A stretch of 64,000 nt of DNA from positions 186,001 to 250,000 of the forward strand of contig NZ_JAAIII010000002.1 of NCBI RefSeq assembly GCF_012932425.1, read 5' to 3'. How positions within the stretch are numbered: position 1 is the stretch's first letter; every line of letters begins with the position of its first letter. Source of the stretch: Bifidobacterium oedipodis. GTDB lineage: Bacteria; Actinomycetota; Actinomycetes; Actinomycetales; Bifidobacteriaceae. Below the pieces are notes generated by a model, which did no database searches, had not been told where the DNA came from, and saw only the letters and a program-made list of their open reading frames with translations. The position numbers were made by a program, and so were the translations under genes. This document shows positions 1-9,717 of this stretch, one piece after another.

Positions 1-81
1 GAACTCAACCTGTTGCGCTGATTCTTTCCGCACCGGTTGCTGCGTGCACGAGTTGTCGTACCATCCATGACAGTCCAATAA

Positions 82-113
82 AAATGCCCAGCCAACAATA
101 TGGCTGGGCATTT
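82..113. terminator. Hairpin terminator downstream of clpC
   Basis: A perfect 13-bp inverted repeat (arms 82-94 and 101-113, 6-nt loop) with A and T residues at the stem base lies 24 bases after the clpC stop codon. Read on the minus strand it ends in a T-rich stretch, so it fits a rho-independent terminator for clpC and may work in both directions. Bases 1-81 hold nothing else I can assign. Confidence 0.75.
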
Positions 114-137
114 CATATGACTGCTAGAACAGTTGCG

Positions 138-2732
138 TCAGGACTGCGCCTCATCAGTGGGCGCGGCATCCGTGTTCGCTGGTTCAGTCTCAGCCTCAGG
201 CTTGTCCGCAGCTTCAGGCTCAGAGGAATCTGTGCCTTGGGTCGCCTCGCCTTGCGGCTCCTCGAACGCTTCACCCTTGAAGGTGAATTCGCCGAGAATG
301 CCCTCGCCTTCGGCGTCGACCGTGACCTTCTGGCCGTCTTCGAGTTCGCCCATCAGAATCTTTTCGGAGATGGCATCCTCGATATCGCGCTGAATCACGC
401 GGCGCAGCGGACGGGCGCCGAGCAGCGGGTCGAAGCCCTTCTGCGCGAGCAGATCCTTGGCGGCGTTGGTCAGTTCCAGCGACATGTGGCGATCGAACAG
501 GCGGTCGTTGAGCTGCTTGACATCCAAATCAACGATCTGACGCACTTCGGGCTCGGTGAGCTGCTTGAAGACAATAATGTCATCCAAGCGGTTGAGGAAC
601 TCTGGGCGGAACTGCTGCTTCAATTCGCTGGAGACCTGATCCTTCATGCGCTGGTAGCTCGACTCGGTGTTCGCGCCCAGGTTGAAGCCAGTGTTGGCTG
701 CCTTGGCGATATCGCGCGTACCGAGGTTGGTGGTCAGGATGATGATGGTGTTCTTGAAGTCCACCTTGCGTCCCTGACCATCGGTCAGGTGGCCATCGTC
801 CAGCACCTGCAGCAGCGTGTTGAAGATGTCGGGGTGGGCCTTTTCGATCTCATCGAACAGCACCACGGAGAACGGCTTGCGACGCACCTTCTCGGTAAGT
901 TCGCCACCCTCTTCATAGCCGACATATCCCGGAGGTGCACCGAAGAGACGCGAAGCAGCGTACTTTTCGGAGAACTCAGACATATCGACGCGGATCAACG
1001 CATCCTCATCGTCGAACAGGAATTCAGCGAGCGTCTTGGCCAGCTCGGTTTTACCCACGCCGGTGGGGCCGGCGAAGATGAACGAGCCGGAGGGACGCTT
1101 CGGATCCTTCAGCCCCACACGCGTACGGCGGATGGAGCGAGACAGTGCGGAAACCGCCTCATCCTGGCCGATGATGCGCTTGTGCAGCTCAGCTTCCATA
1201 TTGAGCAGCTTCTTGGATTCGGCCTGAGTGAGCTTGAACACCGGGATGCCAGTGGTCGAGCTGATTACCTCAGCGATCACATCCTCATCCACCACCATCT
1301 TGACGTCGGATTCGCCCTCACGCCACGAGGTTTCCTTGGCCTTGCGATCGGCTTCCAGCTTCTCCTGGCTGTCGCGCAGTTCGGCGGCCTTTTCGAAGTC
1401 CTGGTTTTTGATGGCCTCGTCCTTTTCGGCGGCGAGCTTGGCGATTTTCTCGTCCAGCTCTTTGAGCTCGGGCGGGGCGGTCAGACGCTTGATACGCAGG
1501 CGTGCACCGGCCTCATCGATCAGATCGATGGCCTTATCCGGCAGATGACGATCCTGGATATAGCGCGAAGAGAGTTCGGCTGCGGACTGCAACGCACCAT
1601 CGGTGATGGTCACATGATGATGGTTCTCGTAGCGCGAACGCAGACCCTTCAAAATCTCGATAGTTTCGGCGATGGTCGGCTCGTGCACCTGAATCGGCTG
1701 GAAACGACGCTCCAGTGCCGCGTCCTTCTCGATGTACTTGCGGTATTCGTCGGTGGTGGTCGCACCAATGGTCTGGAGTTCGCCACGCGCAAGCATCGGC
1801 TTCAACATGTCGGAGGCACCCAGCGCGCCATCGGCGGAACCGGCACCCACAATCGTGTGGATCTCGTCGATGAACAGCACAATATCGCCGCGGGTCTTGA
1901 TTTCCTTCAACACCTTCTTCAGGCGCTCTTCGAAATCACCACGGTAGCGCGAACCGGCCACCATGGAGCCCAAATCCAGCGAGTAAACCTGCTTGCCCTT
2001 CAGGGTTTCAGGCACATCGCCGGCCTGGATTTTCTGAGCCAGGCCCTCGACCACGGCGGTTTTGCCGACGCCGGGCTCGCCGATCAGCACCGGATTGTTC
2101 TTGGTGCGGCGAGACAGCACCACCATAACGCGCTCGATTTCGTTGGTGCGCCCGATCACCGGATCCAGCTTGCCTTCGGCAGCCTCGGCGGTCAGGTTGC
2201 GGCCGAACTGGTCGAGAATGGCGGAACCGGACTTGTTTTGCTTATCAGCCACGCCACCGGCGTTCGCCAGCTCGCCCTTGCCGTCACCGGTGCCGGAGTT
2301 GCCGCGAATCATATCGATAGTCGCGCTTCTCAACTCACCCAGATCAACATCCATCTTGATCAGCACCTGGGTGCCCACGCCTTCGCCCTCGCGAATCAGA
2401 CCGAGCAGAATATGCTCGGTGCCGATATAGCTGTGACCCAGCTGCAGAGCCTCGCGCAACGAAAATTCCAGCACCTGCTTGGCATGCGGAGTAAAGGGAA
2501 TGTGCCCGTTCGGGGCCGCATTGCCCTTGCCGATCATCTCTTCAACCTGCTTGCGGGTGGCATCCAACTCGACGCCCTTCGAGGCGAGCGCCTTGGCGGC
2601 AACACCCTCGCCCTCGCGAATCAGGCCGAGCAGCAGGTGTTCGGTGCCGATGTAGTTGTGCTGGAGGGCTCGCGCCTCTTCCTGCGCCAACACGATCACG
2701 CGCCGCGCACGGTCGGTAAACCGTTCGAACAT
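138..2732 (-). CDS. clpC: ATP-dependent Clp protease ATP-binding subunit ClpC
   Basis: An 864-residue Hsp100 unfoldase that feeds proteins into the cytoplasmic ClpP protease. The N-terminus has two Clp-N repeats (about residues 1-145). The first AAA module has Walker A GEPGVGKT at 218-225. A UVR-like helical segment rich in Lys and Glu follows near 430-470, as expected for ClpC rather than ClpB or ClpA. The second AAA module has Walker A GPTGVGKT and a conserved C-terminal D2-small domain. The last 40 or so residues are an acidic Glu/Ala/Asp-rich tail, common in actinobacterial ClpC. The start is supported by a purine-rich site (GAGGAAGGA) about 6 nt upstream. The gene stands alone, divergent from the universal stress gene. 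No ClgR- or HrcA-type operator was recognised in the 150-bp spacer. The length matches the family. Confidence 0.97.
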   Translation of the reverse strand: MFERFTDRARRVIVLAQEEARALQHNYIGTEHLLLGLIREGEGVAAKALASKGVELDATRKQVEEMIGKGNAAPNGHIPFTPHAKQVLEFSLREALQLGHSYIGTEHILLGLIREGEGVGTQVLIKMDVDLGELRSATIDMIRGNSGTGDGKGELANAGGVADKQNKSGSAILDQFGRNLTAEAAEGKLDPVIGRTNEIERVMVVLSRRTKNNPVLIGEPGVGKTAVVEGLAQKIQAGDVPETLKGKQVYSLDLGSMVAGSRYRGDFEERLKKVLKEIKTRGDIVLFIDEIHTIVGAGSADGALGASDMLKPMLARGELQTIGATTTDEYRKYIEKDAALERRFQPIQVHEPTIAETIEILKGLRSRYENHHHVTITDGALQSAAELSSRYIQDRHLPDKAIDLIDEAGARLRIKRLTAPPELKELDEKIAKLAAEKDEAIKNQDFEKAAELRDSQEKLEADRKAKETSWREGESDVKMVVDEDVIAEVISSTTGIPVFKLTQAESKKLLNMEAELHKRIIGQDEAVSALSRSIRRTRVGLKDPKRPSGSFIFAGPTGVGKTELAKTLAEFLFDDEDALIRVDMSEFSEKYAASRLFGAPPGYVGYEEGGELTEKVRRKPFSVVLFDEIEKAHPDIFNTLLQVLDDGHLTDGQGRKVDFKNTIIILTTNLGTRDIAKAANTGFNLGANTESSYQRMKDQVSSELKQQFRPEFLNRLDDIIVFKQLTEPEVRQIVDLDVKQLNDRLFDRHMSLELTNAAKDLLAQKGFDPLLGARPLRRVIQRDIEDAISEKILMGELEDGQKVTVDAEGEGILGEFTFKGEAFEEPQGEATQGTDSSEPEAADKPEAETEPANTDAAPTDEAQS

Positions 2733-2886
2733 GCTTGTCCTTCCTCAATTGACATTCCGTTTTACTCTACCGATTTCGGGTGACGTTTATTCAGCTTGTT
2801 CCATGAATTGCGCTGTCAGAGGGAAAGAAAACGATATGCTGGTGTGATAGGACCAATCATCACCCATAGATAAAGGGAGGTATGTG

Positions 2887-3849
2887 ATGAGCGAAACAAC
2901 CAAGGCCGACATTGTCGTCGGTGTGGATGGTTCCGATGAATCCTTTGCAGCGTTGAAGTGGGCGCTGAAGGAGGCTGCACTAACCGGCCAGCATGTTAAC
3001 GCCGTGTTCGGCTGGACGCATTCGTGGGACATGGGTTCCGAGCCGGACAGTGACGAGGCTTGGGCCAAAGTGCGCCATGAAATCGCCAACGAACTACGCG
3101 CCTGGGTGGATAAGGCTTCTGACGGCATCGACTTTGATCCGGCGAATCTGAAGCTCACGTCCGTGAAGGCGTCCGGTACTGCTGCCCTGCTGCAGATTGG
3201 CAAGGATGCACATCAGATTGTGGTGGGTCGCCGTTCGTTGGGCCGCGTGGCACGTTGGTTCATGGGTTCGCTGTCAGCTTCATTGGCTGAGGAGGCTCAG
3301 GTTCCGGTGACCGTGGTGCGCATTGCCGGCAGTGAGGATGAGACGGTGACCGATGCAATTGTCAACGCCCTGACTCCGGAAGATACGACTGTGCATTACA
3401 CCCAGCCCAAGCCGCAGGTGGCTGCCGATGCCCGCCCGGCGGTGGTTGGTGTCGATGGGTCGGAGACTTCCCTGCATGCGCTCAAGTTCGCGTTGGATGA
3501 GGCGCAGGTGCATAATCGTGCGCTGAATGTCATGTTCTGCTGGCAGCTGAAGGATTTGGGCACTATCGCCGGCTACGAGAATGCCGTAGCTCCCGTGGAG
3601 GTTGGTCAGAAGCGCGCCGATGAGATTTTGGTCGAGCTTATGTCTAAAGTCGAGGTTCCGGCTGGAGTGAAGGTCACTACGAATGCCTTCCATATTCCCG
3701 CTTCCAAGGGCCTGATTGCAGCTTCGCGCTATGCCAGCCATCTTATCGTCGGCTCACGTGGCCTGTCCGGTTTGGATGCGCACTTCCTGGGTTCGGTCTC
3801 CAGGCAGATCGTAAACTTCGCCGAATGCACCGTCACCGTCGTGCACTAA
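2887..3849 (+). CDS. Tandem-domain universal stress protein
   Basis: A cytoplasmic protein of about 320 residues made of two UspA domains (roughly residues 1-150 and 180-320). The second domain keeps the nucleotide-binding pattern G-2x-G-9x-G-S (GSRG, nine residues, GS). In the first, the fourth position of the motif is Ser (GRRS), so the two halves may differ in ATP binding. I prefer the ATG at 2887 to the GTG at 2884, because the AGGGAGG ribosome site at 2874-2880 is 6 nt from the ATG. The gene is monocistronic and convergent with the DUF3027 gene, from which a hairpin separates it. Family knowledge links tandem Usp proteins to stress survival; the exact role here is unknown. Confidence 0.9.
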   Translation: MSETTKADIVVGVDGSDESFAALKWALKEAALTGQHVNAVFGWTHSWDMGSEPDSDEAWAKVRHEIANELRAWVDKASDGIDFDPANLKLTSVKASGTAALLQIGKDAHQIVVGRRSLGRVARWFMGSLSASLAEEAQVPVTVVRIAGSEDETVTDAIVNALTPEDTTVHYTQPKPQVAADARPAVVGVDGSETSLHALKFALDEAQVHNRALNVMFCWQLKDLGTIAGYENAVAPVEVGQKRADEILVELMSKVEVPAGVKVTTNAFHIPASKGLIAASRYASHLIVGSRGLSGLDAHFLGSVSRQIVNFAECTVTVVH

Positions 3850-3874
3850 TCATGAACGACTGAAGATAAAAAAG

Positions 3875-3913
3875 TATCGGATTCGGTGCGTGAGAGAACG
3901 TCCGAATCCGATA
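3875..3913. terminator. Bidirectional terminator between usp and the DUF3027 gene
   Basis: A 12-bp perfect inverted repeat (arms 3875-3886 and 3902-3913) lies between two convergent genes. A run of six A residues precedes the left arm and gives a U-tract for the minus-strand transcript. The right side has a short T-run for the plus-strand transcript. Confidence 0.75.
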
Positions 3914-3929
3914 TTTCCAATACTGTGGA

Positions 3930-5255
3930 TTATTCGGCAGATTCAGCGGATTCAGCCTCGGATTTGGCTTGGCGGAATTTCTCGATAAGATCCACCACGG
4001 CCTCCAATTCAGGGGCTATATCGTCGCTATGGTCGGGTTCGTCATCGTCGATGGGCTCGTCATCGTCTTCATCGTCGACGGTGGTATTGGCGATGATGTC
4101 CTCTTCCGTGGCTTCATCATCGTCTGGATCATCGTCGTCATCTGAATTGTCGTCATCCAGATCGTCAGCATCAATATCATCAATGCTTTCGATATCGTCA
4201 GCCGAATCATCAACGTCATCCGCATCGTCCGACGTGGCATCGAGATCCTCAGCTGCAACAGCGGTATCGCGCGCGGCAGACTCTTCGGACTGCTCGCCTT
4301 GCGTCGTCTGGGAGGCGGTGTTCTGGGCATCCTCCACCTTCTCGGCGCTCTGAGCCTCGGTATCTGCAGCATCTGCCAGAGCTTCGTTCTCAGCATCATC
4401 GGAAACGGCGGATTCCTCATCTTCCGCCAATGCTGACGCATCCGCCGCGGTTTTGTGCGGTTTGCGCATCACCACATCGATATGCAGGTCGTCGAATGCG
4501 GGCTTGGACTGCACCCACAGATGGCTGGGCTCCGGAGGCTCGATTTCGGAATGTTCACCGCAGCCATGGTCCAGAGAGACCACACGGCCATCGTCGGGGC
4601 TCCACTTGTTCGCGCACACGCCAAACATGCGATCCAATTCGCCGGCCAACGGCACGAAGAAGCCGCAGGTGGAGCATAGATTGCCATCCGCCGTTTTGGT
4701 GGACAGCGCCTTGGGCCCGCGCGGACCTTCATACCAACGTTTTGCAGCCTGCGCGCGACCCAACGAGCTCAAAACGTGACGTCGGGTGAGGCGAAAAGTC
4801 TCTACCGCGTCGTTCACATCTTCCAAGCTGGATTCGGCCACCTCGCCCGGCTCCATGCGTTCGTCGTCAGGATCGGTGCCAATCGAATCGGTGGGCGACA
4901 GGTCGGTGGGTTCCAGACGATCCTTCCAAGCAATCCACTTGGGCGGCAGCAACGCGCCCTCGGCGGGAATCAGCGAGGATTCGTTCACCGTCCAGGAATC
5001 CAGTTCACGGTCGTGATACATCGTCACCGACCACTGCCAGCCTTCATAACCGCGAATGTGCGCGGCGAAACGGAAATCGGTGACGTGATCCTCAAGCTGT
5101 GTTGAGGTGACGAAATCACCCACCTGATCGGGCTCGTCAACCACTTCCAGCAGCACGGCCTTTGCGATGGCCTGCGGATCCGGCGTCGCCGCGGCACCGC
5201 GGCTGACGTCAGATCCATCCGTTTCGATGGTGGTGGGTTCGATAGTATCGCTCAT
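3930..5255 (-). CDS. DUF3027 family protein with long acidic tail
   Basis: A 441-residue protein. The N-terminal half matches the actinobacterial DUF3027 family: a WQWSVT...DRELDSWTVNESSL segment followed by a Cys cluster (CSTCGFFVPL... C ... HGCGEHSE) that looks like a zinc site. The C-terminal 150 residues are extremely rich in Asp, Glu and Ala, with runs such as SDDDDDPDDDE, and end in a short predicted helix. The start at 5255 has an AGGA site 8 nt upstream and lies 13 nt after the stop of the cold-shock gene, so the two are probably co-transcribed. Function is unknown. The pairing of a nucleic-acid-binding cold-shock domain with a zinc-bearing acidic partner hints at RNA or transcription work, which is inference. 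Confidence 0.85.
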   Translation of the reverse strand: MSDTIEPTTIETDGSDVSRGAAATPDPQAIAKAVLLEVVDEPDQVGDFVTSTQLEDHVTDFRFAAHIRGYEGWQWSVTMYHDRELDSWTVNESSLIPAEGALLPPKWIAWKDRLEPTDLSPTDSIGTDPDDERMEPGEVAESSLEDVNDAVETFRLTRRHVLSSLGRAQAAKRWYEGPRGPKALSTKTADGNLCSTCGFFVPLAGELDRMFGVCANKWSPDDGRVVSLDHGCGEHSEIEPPEPSHLWVQSKPAFDDLHIDVVMRKPHKTAADASALAEDEESAVSDDAENEALADAADTEAQSAEKVEDAQNTASQTTQGEQSEESAARDTAVAAEDLDATSDDADDVDDSADDIESIDDIDADDLDDDNSDDDDDPDDDEATEEDIIANTTVDDEDDDEPIDDDEPDHSDDIAPELEAVVDLIEKFRQAKSEAESAESAE

Positions 5256-5268
5256 CGATTGATCCTGT

Positions 5269-5658
5269 TTATTCCTGTACGTCGAACTGATCCGCCACGG
5301 CGCGCAGCAATGTCGCCAGCTTCTTGCTTTCAGCGGCGGAGGGGTAACGGTGACGGCGCAGCGTGTTGCCGGCCGTATCCAGCATCTTAATAAGATCCTC
5401 GCAAATGGCGGCCATATCATCCGCCTTGGGGCGGGTGGCCTTGACCAGGCTGGGAGCGGAGGCGATGAGCGTGACGCCCATGGCCTGCGGGCCGCGGCGG
5501 CCATCCACCACGGAATATTCCACCTTGGCACCCTTACGCAGCGTGGTAGCACCAGCGGGCAGGGCCTGAGCCGGCATGAACACGTCCTTGCCTTCCTCAC
5601 TGGTGATGAAGCCATATCCCTTGGCTGCGTCAAACCAACGAACTCGACCGGTGGGCAT
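5269..5658 (-). CDS. Cold-shock domain protein with C-terminal extension
   Basis: A 129-residue protein. Residues 1-65 form a cold-shock domain that binds single-stranded nucleic acid, with RNP1 as KGYGFITS and RNP2 as DVFMPAQAL (usual form DVFVH). A further 60 residues form an alpha-helical C-terminal extension, so it is longer than the 67-residue CspA type and resembles the long actinobacterial forms. A strong AAGGAAGG ribosome site sits 7 nt before the ATG. It is the first gene of a two-gene unit with the DUF3027 gene. Confidence 0.88.
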   Translation of the reverse strand: MPTGRVRWFDAAKGYGFITSEEGKDVFMPAQALPAGATTLRKGAKVEYSVVDGRRGPQAMGVTLIASAPSLVKATRPKADDMAAICEDLIKMLDTAGNTLRRHRYPSAAESKKLATLLRAVADQFDVQE

Positions 5659-5779
5659 TGCAGACCTTCCTTCAACCTCGTCAAACGAATATAAACCAAA
5701 GATACAGTCTACCGCACCGGTCGTGACTGGCGCGCGTCCGGCTGAAAATCCTCGCTGCGCGAACCCGCAACGTCGGGCA

Positions 5780-7735
5780 TTATTGCTGCTTGTTCGAGGA
5801 GAACCAGGATGTTTTGATCTTGCCGGTCTTGGTGTCGGTCTGTGCCGGCGCGGCCGGGGCGGCGATCTGATCCACGGGCAGCACCACGGTGAAGGTCAGG
5901 CCTCCCCCATTACTTGCCGTAGCGCAGATGAAGCCGTGATGCGCCTTGACCACGGATTGCACGATGGCCAGTCCTAGGCCAGTGCCGCCTGTTTGCCTGG
6001 CTCGTGAGGGGTCGGCGGTGTAGAAGCGTTCGAAAATGCGCGAACGGTTCTCGTCGGGCACGCCCGGACCATGATCCACGAACTGCAGCACAGCGTACCG
6101 ATAGCCGGTTTGCATTGATGCGCCGACCTCGGCCGCTTCGATAAAGCGTCGCAACGAGGCATCGGTGGCAGACAGTCTGCCCAGTTCGCGCGGCTCGATG
6201 GCGGCGGGCAGAATGCCAAGCGCTGCTTCGGCGGGCGAATCGGCAGGGGTGTAACGGTGAATGTTACCCACAATATTGGTCACCACCTGACGCAGGCGCG
6301 AGGCATCGCCGGGCAGTGTGATTGCCGGCCAATCGCCATCGGCGAGAGTGAGCATAGCCGGATGATTGAGATCCTGCGACGGCACCAATGCGATATTCGT
6401 ACGTTTGATCGCGCGGTCGGGATCAAGCGCATGCAAATCGTCCACGGCGTCCGTCAGCAGGGAGGTGAGGTTGACGGTGCCGGTCACATCGATGCCACGG
6501 CCTTCGTCCAAGCGTGCCAAGGAGAGCAGATCTTCGACCAGTACGGTCATGCGCTGGCTGGAGCGTTCGATATGCGCGATGGATTCGTCCGCACGCTCCA
6601 ATGCCCCCGGCATGTCCCGCTGCATCTTATACAGCTCGGCATACCCATGGATGGCGGCCAACGGGGTGCGCAGCTCATGGCTAGCATCGGAGACGAACTG
6701 TTTCATCTTGTCGGTGGTGTCTTGTTGCTCATGGAAGCTGGTTTCGATGCGTGCAAGCATCGTGTTCAGTGAGGCCGCCAAGGAACCGACTTCGGTGTTT
6801 TCCGGAGCGGAGGGGATGCGCTGGCTTAAGTCTCCGGCGGCGATTTTCGCGGCGGTTTTCTCCATACGCTTCAGCGGGCTCATCGTGTGCTGAATAATCA
6901 GCGTGGCCAGGGAACCGGCGAGCAGCACCACGGCGACACCGACGATGATGCAGTAGCGGGTAAGCGTGTTGATGGTGTCGATCTGGTCGTACAGCGACAA
7001 GCCGACATACACGATGCCTTTCACCTCGCCGCTTTTCAGCGTGTAATACGCCGCTATGATGCGCCATGGCGAATTGGCCGCGACAATGGTGTCATGATCG
7101 GCGTTCGGCGAAGGACTGGCCAGTGTGATGGTGACACCGCTGCCTGAATCCGGCAAGTCCGAGCCGGAATTGGCATCGGAATCCTTATCATTGTCGTTTC
7201 CAGAACCCGTGTCTCCACTGATACGCACGATCTGCCGGGCATGCGCCTGGGTGGTGAAGGGCTGGCCCAACGTAATGCCTTTGGTGTCACCATTGGAGGG
7301 CAACACCGGCACCGACACGATGCCGTCGTTGAGCTGTGGCATCAGCAGGTTGGCTGTCAGAGGATTGCCCTGACTATCTTTGGTGCCATCGGTGTATTGC
7401 AGCTGCACAAAATAGGAATTGGGGCTGGAGCTGGCGTTGCCGGCGTTCTGTTCCTGTTGTTTGACCAGATACTCGATGTTGTTGATTACCAGTTCGCTTT
7501 GCTGGATCAGCTGGTTGTCGGTTTTCTCCAGCATGTAGTTGCTCACCAGCGTGCGGATGGAAATGGAGATAACCGTAATGCCGATAAGCAGCACGCAGAT
7601 GGTGCAGGCCACCAGCTTGCTGCTCAGCGACACACGGTCGAAGTGAGTGAAGAACTGGTTTTTCTTCTTCTCGTGATGCTCCTTGACGATTGTGGGCACT
7701 GGGGGCAAAGCGGGGTGGTTGCTGGGATGGTTCAT
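5780..7735 (-). CDS. OmpR-type sensor histidine kinase
   Basis: A 651-residue membrane kinase. There is a cytoplasmic N-terminus, TM1 near residues 38-62, and an extracytoplasmic sensor domain of about 190 residues with a Ser/Asp/Asn-rich insert (around 165-205). TM2 lies near 255-280, then a HAMP domain, and a HisKA domain with the phosphoacceptor in ASHELRTPLAAIHGYAEL. The HATPase_c domain has an N-box (VVTNIVGNIHRYT) and G-boxes (DHGPGVPDE, GGTGLGLAIVQS). It lies 42 nt downstream of its likely partner regulator on the same strand. The layout is that of the actinobacterial TcrY/TrcS kinases, but the orthologue and the signal cannot be named from sequence alone. Confidence 0.93.
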   Translation of the reverse strand: MNHPSNHPALPPVPTIVKEHHEKKKNQFFTHFDRVSLSSKLVACTICVLLIGITVISISIRTLVSNYMLEKTDNQLIQQSELVINNIEYLVKQQEQNAGNASSSPNSYFVQLQYTDGTKDSQGNPLTANLLMPQLNDGIVSVPVLPSNGDTKGITLGQPFTTQAHARQIVRISGDTGSGNDNDKDSDANSGSDLPDSGSGVTITLASPSPNADHDTIVAANSPWRIIAAYYTLKSGEVKGIVYVGLSLYDQIDTINTLTRYCIIVGVAVVLLAGSLATLIIQHTMSPLKRMEKTAAKIAAGDLSQRIPSAPENTEVGSLAASLNTMLARIETSFHEQQDTTDKMKQFVSDASHELRTPLAAIHGYAELYKMQRDMPGALERADESIAHIERSSQRMTVLVEDLLSLARLDEGRGIDVTGTVNLTSLLTDAVDDLHALDPDRAIKRTNIALVPSQDLNHPAMLTLADGDWPAITLPGDASRLRQVVTNIVGNIHRYTPADSPAEAALGILPAAIEPRELGRLSATDASLRRFIEAAEVGASMQTGYRYAVLQFVDHGPGVPDENRSRIFERFYTADPSRARQTGGTGLGLAIVQSVVKAHHGFICATASNGGGLTFTVVLPVDQIAAPAAPAQTDTKTGKIKTSWFSSNKQQ

Positions 7736-7777
7736 GGCGGTCGATTATCTGGTCATTACTGGCACAAGGGCCGCAGG

Positions 7778-8509
7778 TTAGTTCTTGGGTTCGCGGATCA
7801 TGTAGCCGATGCCACGCTTGGTTTCGATCAGCGGGGTAACCTTGCGTTTTTCGCCGTCCTCGCCGACATATTCGATACCATCGACCTTCTTACGCAAGTA
7901 GGAGATATAGCTTTCGACAATGGCTGCGTCGCCGCCCCAGTCGTATTGCCAAACATGGTCGAGAATCTGTGCCTTGGACAGCACACGGCCTTCATTGTCC
8001 ATCAGGTAGCGCAGCAGCTTGTATTCGGTGGGGCTCAGATCAACGGGCTGGCCGGCGCGGGTGACGTCGTGGGAGTCCTCGTTGATTTCCAGATCGGCCA
8101 CGCGAATAATCGGGTCGTCTTCGACCTGTTCGCGTGTACGCCTCAAAATCGCGCGGATGCGGGCCACGACCTCTTCCAGGCTGAAGGGCTTGGTCACGTA
8201 ATCGTCGCCGCCTACGGTCAGGCCCATAACCTTGTCCTGCGTATCGTCGCGGGCGGTCAGGAACAGCACCGGCGCATCGATGCCTTCCTGGCGGATGCGA
8301 CGGGTGACGGTGAAACCGTCGATGTCCGGGAGCATGACGTCCAACACAATCAGGTCGGGCTGCACTTTCTCGATGACTTCGATGGCTTCGGAGCCGGAGG
8401 CCGCGGTGTTCACTTCGAATCCAGCGAAGTGCAGTGAGGCAACCAGCAGTTCACGAATGGACGGCTCGTCGTCGACAACAACAATCGATGCTTCAATAGG
8501 CTTGCTCAT
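7778..8509 (-). CDS. OmpR/PhoB-family response regulator
   Basis: A 243-residue DNA-binding regulator. The receiver domain spans residues 8-122, with the acidic pair DDE near 13-15, phosphoacceptor Asp57 (LIVLDVMLPD) and the conserved Lys in VTKPFSLEE. A winged-helix Trans_reg_C domain fills the C-terminal half (LSPTEYKLLRYLMDNEGRV, then the recognition helix, ending RGIGYMIREP). It is transcribed just ahead of the histidine kinase and 53 nt after a TPM-domain membrane protein, so the three probably form one unit. Confidence 0.94.
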   Translation of the reverse strand: MSKPIEASIVVVDDEPSIRELLVASLHFAGFEVNTAASGSEAIEVIEKVQPDLIVLDVMLPDIDGFTVTRRIRQEGIDAPVLFLTARDDTQDKVMGLTVGGDDYVTKPFSLEEVVARIRAILRRTREQVEDDPIIRVADLEINEDSHDVTRAGQPVDLSPTEYKLLRYLMDNEGRVLSKAQILDHVWQYDWGGDAAIVESYISYLRKKVDGIEYVGEDGEKRKVTPLIETKRGIGYMIREPKN

Positions 8510-8562
8510 GGTTTACAGATTGGCCCGTTTGACTGTAAGTTTCCTGAATGCCGCCTTGAAAT

Positions 8563-9333
8563 TCAGCCGCGATGGCGGCCTTTCTTCGGCTTGGAGGCGG
8601 GCAAACCCTTGGCTTTGCGCCGACGGCGTATGCTCATCGTCACCACAATGACCACAATAAGCACCACCAGCACGCCTGCCATCACGGCAACGCCGATGAT
8701 CACCGTTGTTGAACTGGTTGCGGTGGTTTTGGCTTTGGCGATTTCATCCATCATGGCCGTGGCCGCTCCGGCCCAGTTCGGCGTGCTTTCCATCAACGGC
8801 TTCTGAGCGGCGGCAGACAGCTCGTCAACGGTGCTTTGCTTTTTAAGCCATTCCTCAGAGTTGGATGAGACGGCCACTACCAGATTGCCGTCATTGGAAG
8901 CCACGGCCAGCATCACGGTATTGGGATCGGGGTCGGTGGATTCCAGCACGCTGGCGGCCCACTTTTGTGGAGTCTGCTCGCTGTTGAAGCTGGAAAGGAA
9001 CAGCAGGTGCACATGCACGCCGGTTTCCTTTTCGGTGTTGTCGATGGCGTCGGAGACTTCGTTGACATGCGAGCCCAGCAGGTTTTCGGTGTCGGTGATG
9101 TTCTCGGTGATGGTGACGCCAGAACTGGTGCCGCTGTCGGAATTCGAACCGTCCGACGAGTTATCCCCATAGGCGTTTGGGGTTATCCACAGGCCGCTCA
9201 GCATAACCAGTGCAACCGCGCAAATGGCGCAAACAAGCCATTGGTATATGGCATTGAGGGGCTTGTTGGGGGTGGGCGCCGAACCTCGATGCACAGCGGT
9301 CGATTTTGCTTCCATTGAATTCGAGAATGCCAT
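8563..9333 (-). CDS. TPM-domain membrane protein
   Basis: About 256 residues. An N-terminal signal or anchor helix (WLVCAICAVALVMLSGLWI) is followed by an extracytoplasmic domain of about 130 residues with TPM (YgcG/Psb32-like) features: a start on VSDAIDNTEKETGVHVHLLFL, then VMLAVASNDGNLVVAVSSN, then a helical end. A second membrane helix (VIIGVAVMAGVLVVLIVVIVV) and a very basic cytoplasmic tail follow. The start is uncertain. The ATG at 9333 has a GGAG 3 nt upstream; an in-frame ATG at 9363 has no visible ribosome site. It is divergent from the WXG100-like gene and sits directly before the two-component pair, so it may be envelope-related or a regulon partner. Function unknown. Confidence 0.75.
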   Translation of the reverse strand: MAFSNSMEAKSTAVHRGSAPTPNKPLNAIYQWLVCAICAVALVMLSGLWITPNAYGDNSSDGSNSDSGTSSGVTITENITDTENLLGSHVNEVSDAIDNTEKETGVHVHLLFLSSFNSEQTPQKWAASVLESTDPDPNTVMLAVASNDGNLVVAVSSNSEEWLKKQSTVDELSAAAQKPLMESTPNWAGAATAMMDEIAKAKTTATSSTTVIIGVAVMAGVLVVLIVVIVVTMSIRRRRKAKGLPASKPKKGRHRG

Positions 9334-9407
9334 ACGCTCCACATTAGCGGCCGGTGTTGGCATTGCCGGCCGTCACAGTAACGCTTCCCCATCGAAAGGA
9401 GTCAATG

Positions 9408-9701
9408 ATGCCTCAGTATCAGGTGGATTCGGAACGGATCCAGTCGTCATCGGCCGCAGTGGCCGGTTCTGTCGCGCAAATTCGGCAGGCAGTCAGCGGC
9501 ATGTACACCAATCTCAATGCGCTCCAAGAGGCATGGCGCGGCGGTGCCGCCACCCAATTCACTTCGGTGGTGGCGCAATGGCGTGCGGCTCAGCAGCAGA
9601 TGGAGGCTTCGCTGGAATCCATTCAGCAATCGCTGGCCCAGGCCTCCTGCGTGTATGCGGATGCGGAGGCTGCGGCTTCGCGTCTGTTCGCTGTCGGCTG
9701 A
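9408..9701 (+). CDS. WXG100-family (ESAT-6-like) protein
   Basis: A 97-residue helical-hairpin protein with the central W-x-G turn written as WRG in LNALQEAWRGGAATQFTSV. Flanking amphipathic helices rich in Ala, Gln and Ser are typical of the family. Such proteins are usually substrates or chaperone-like partners of type VII secretion. No EccC/EssC ATPase is encoded in this window. Two ATGs are adjacent (9405, 9408); AAAGGA at 9395-9400 is 7 nt from the second, which gives the protein MPQYQVDSERIQ. Confidence 0.85.
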   Translation: MPQYQVDSERIQSSSAAVAGSVAQIRQAVSGMYTNLNALQEAWRGGAATQFTSVVAQWRAAQQQMEASLESIQQSLAQASCVYADAEAAASRLFAVG

Positions 9702-9717
9702 GCATAACCATACAAAA

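Noticed and set aside
1-81. 3' end of a plus-strand gene ending at a TGA near base 21
   Set aside because: Only about six codons are visible, so no reading frame can be supported.
84-2783. An 899-codon open frame on the plus strand opposite clpC
   Set aside because: It is the complement of a fully conserved clpC gene. High-GC codon use opens antisense frames, and the translation shows no family features.
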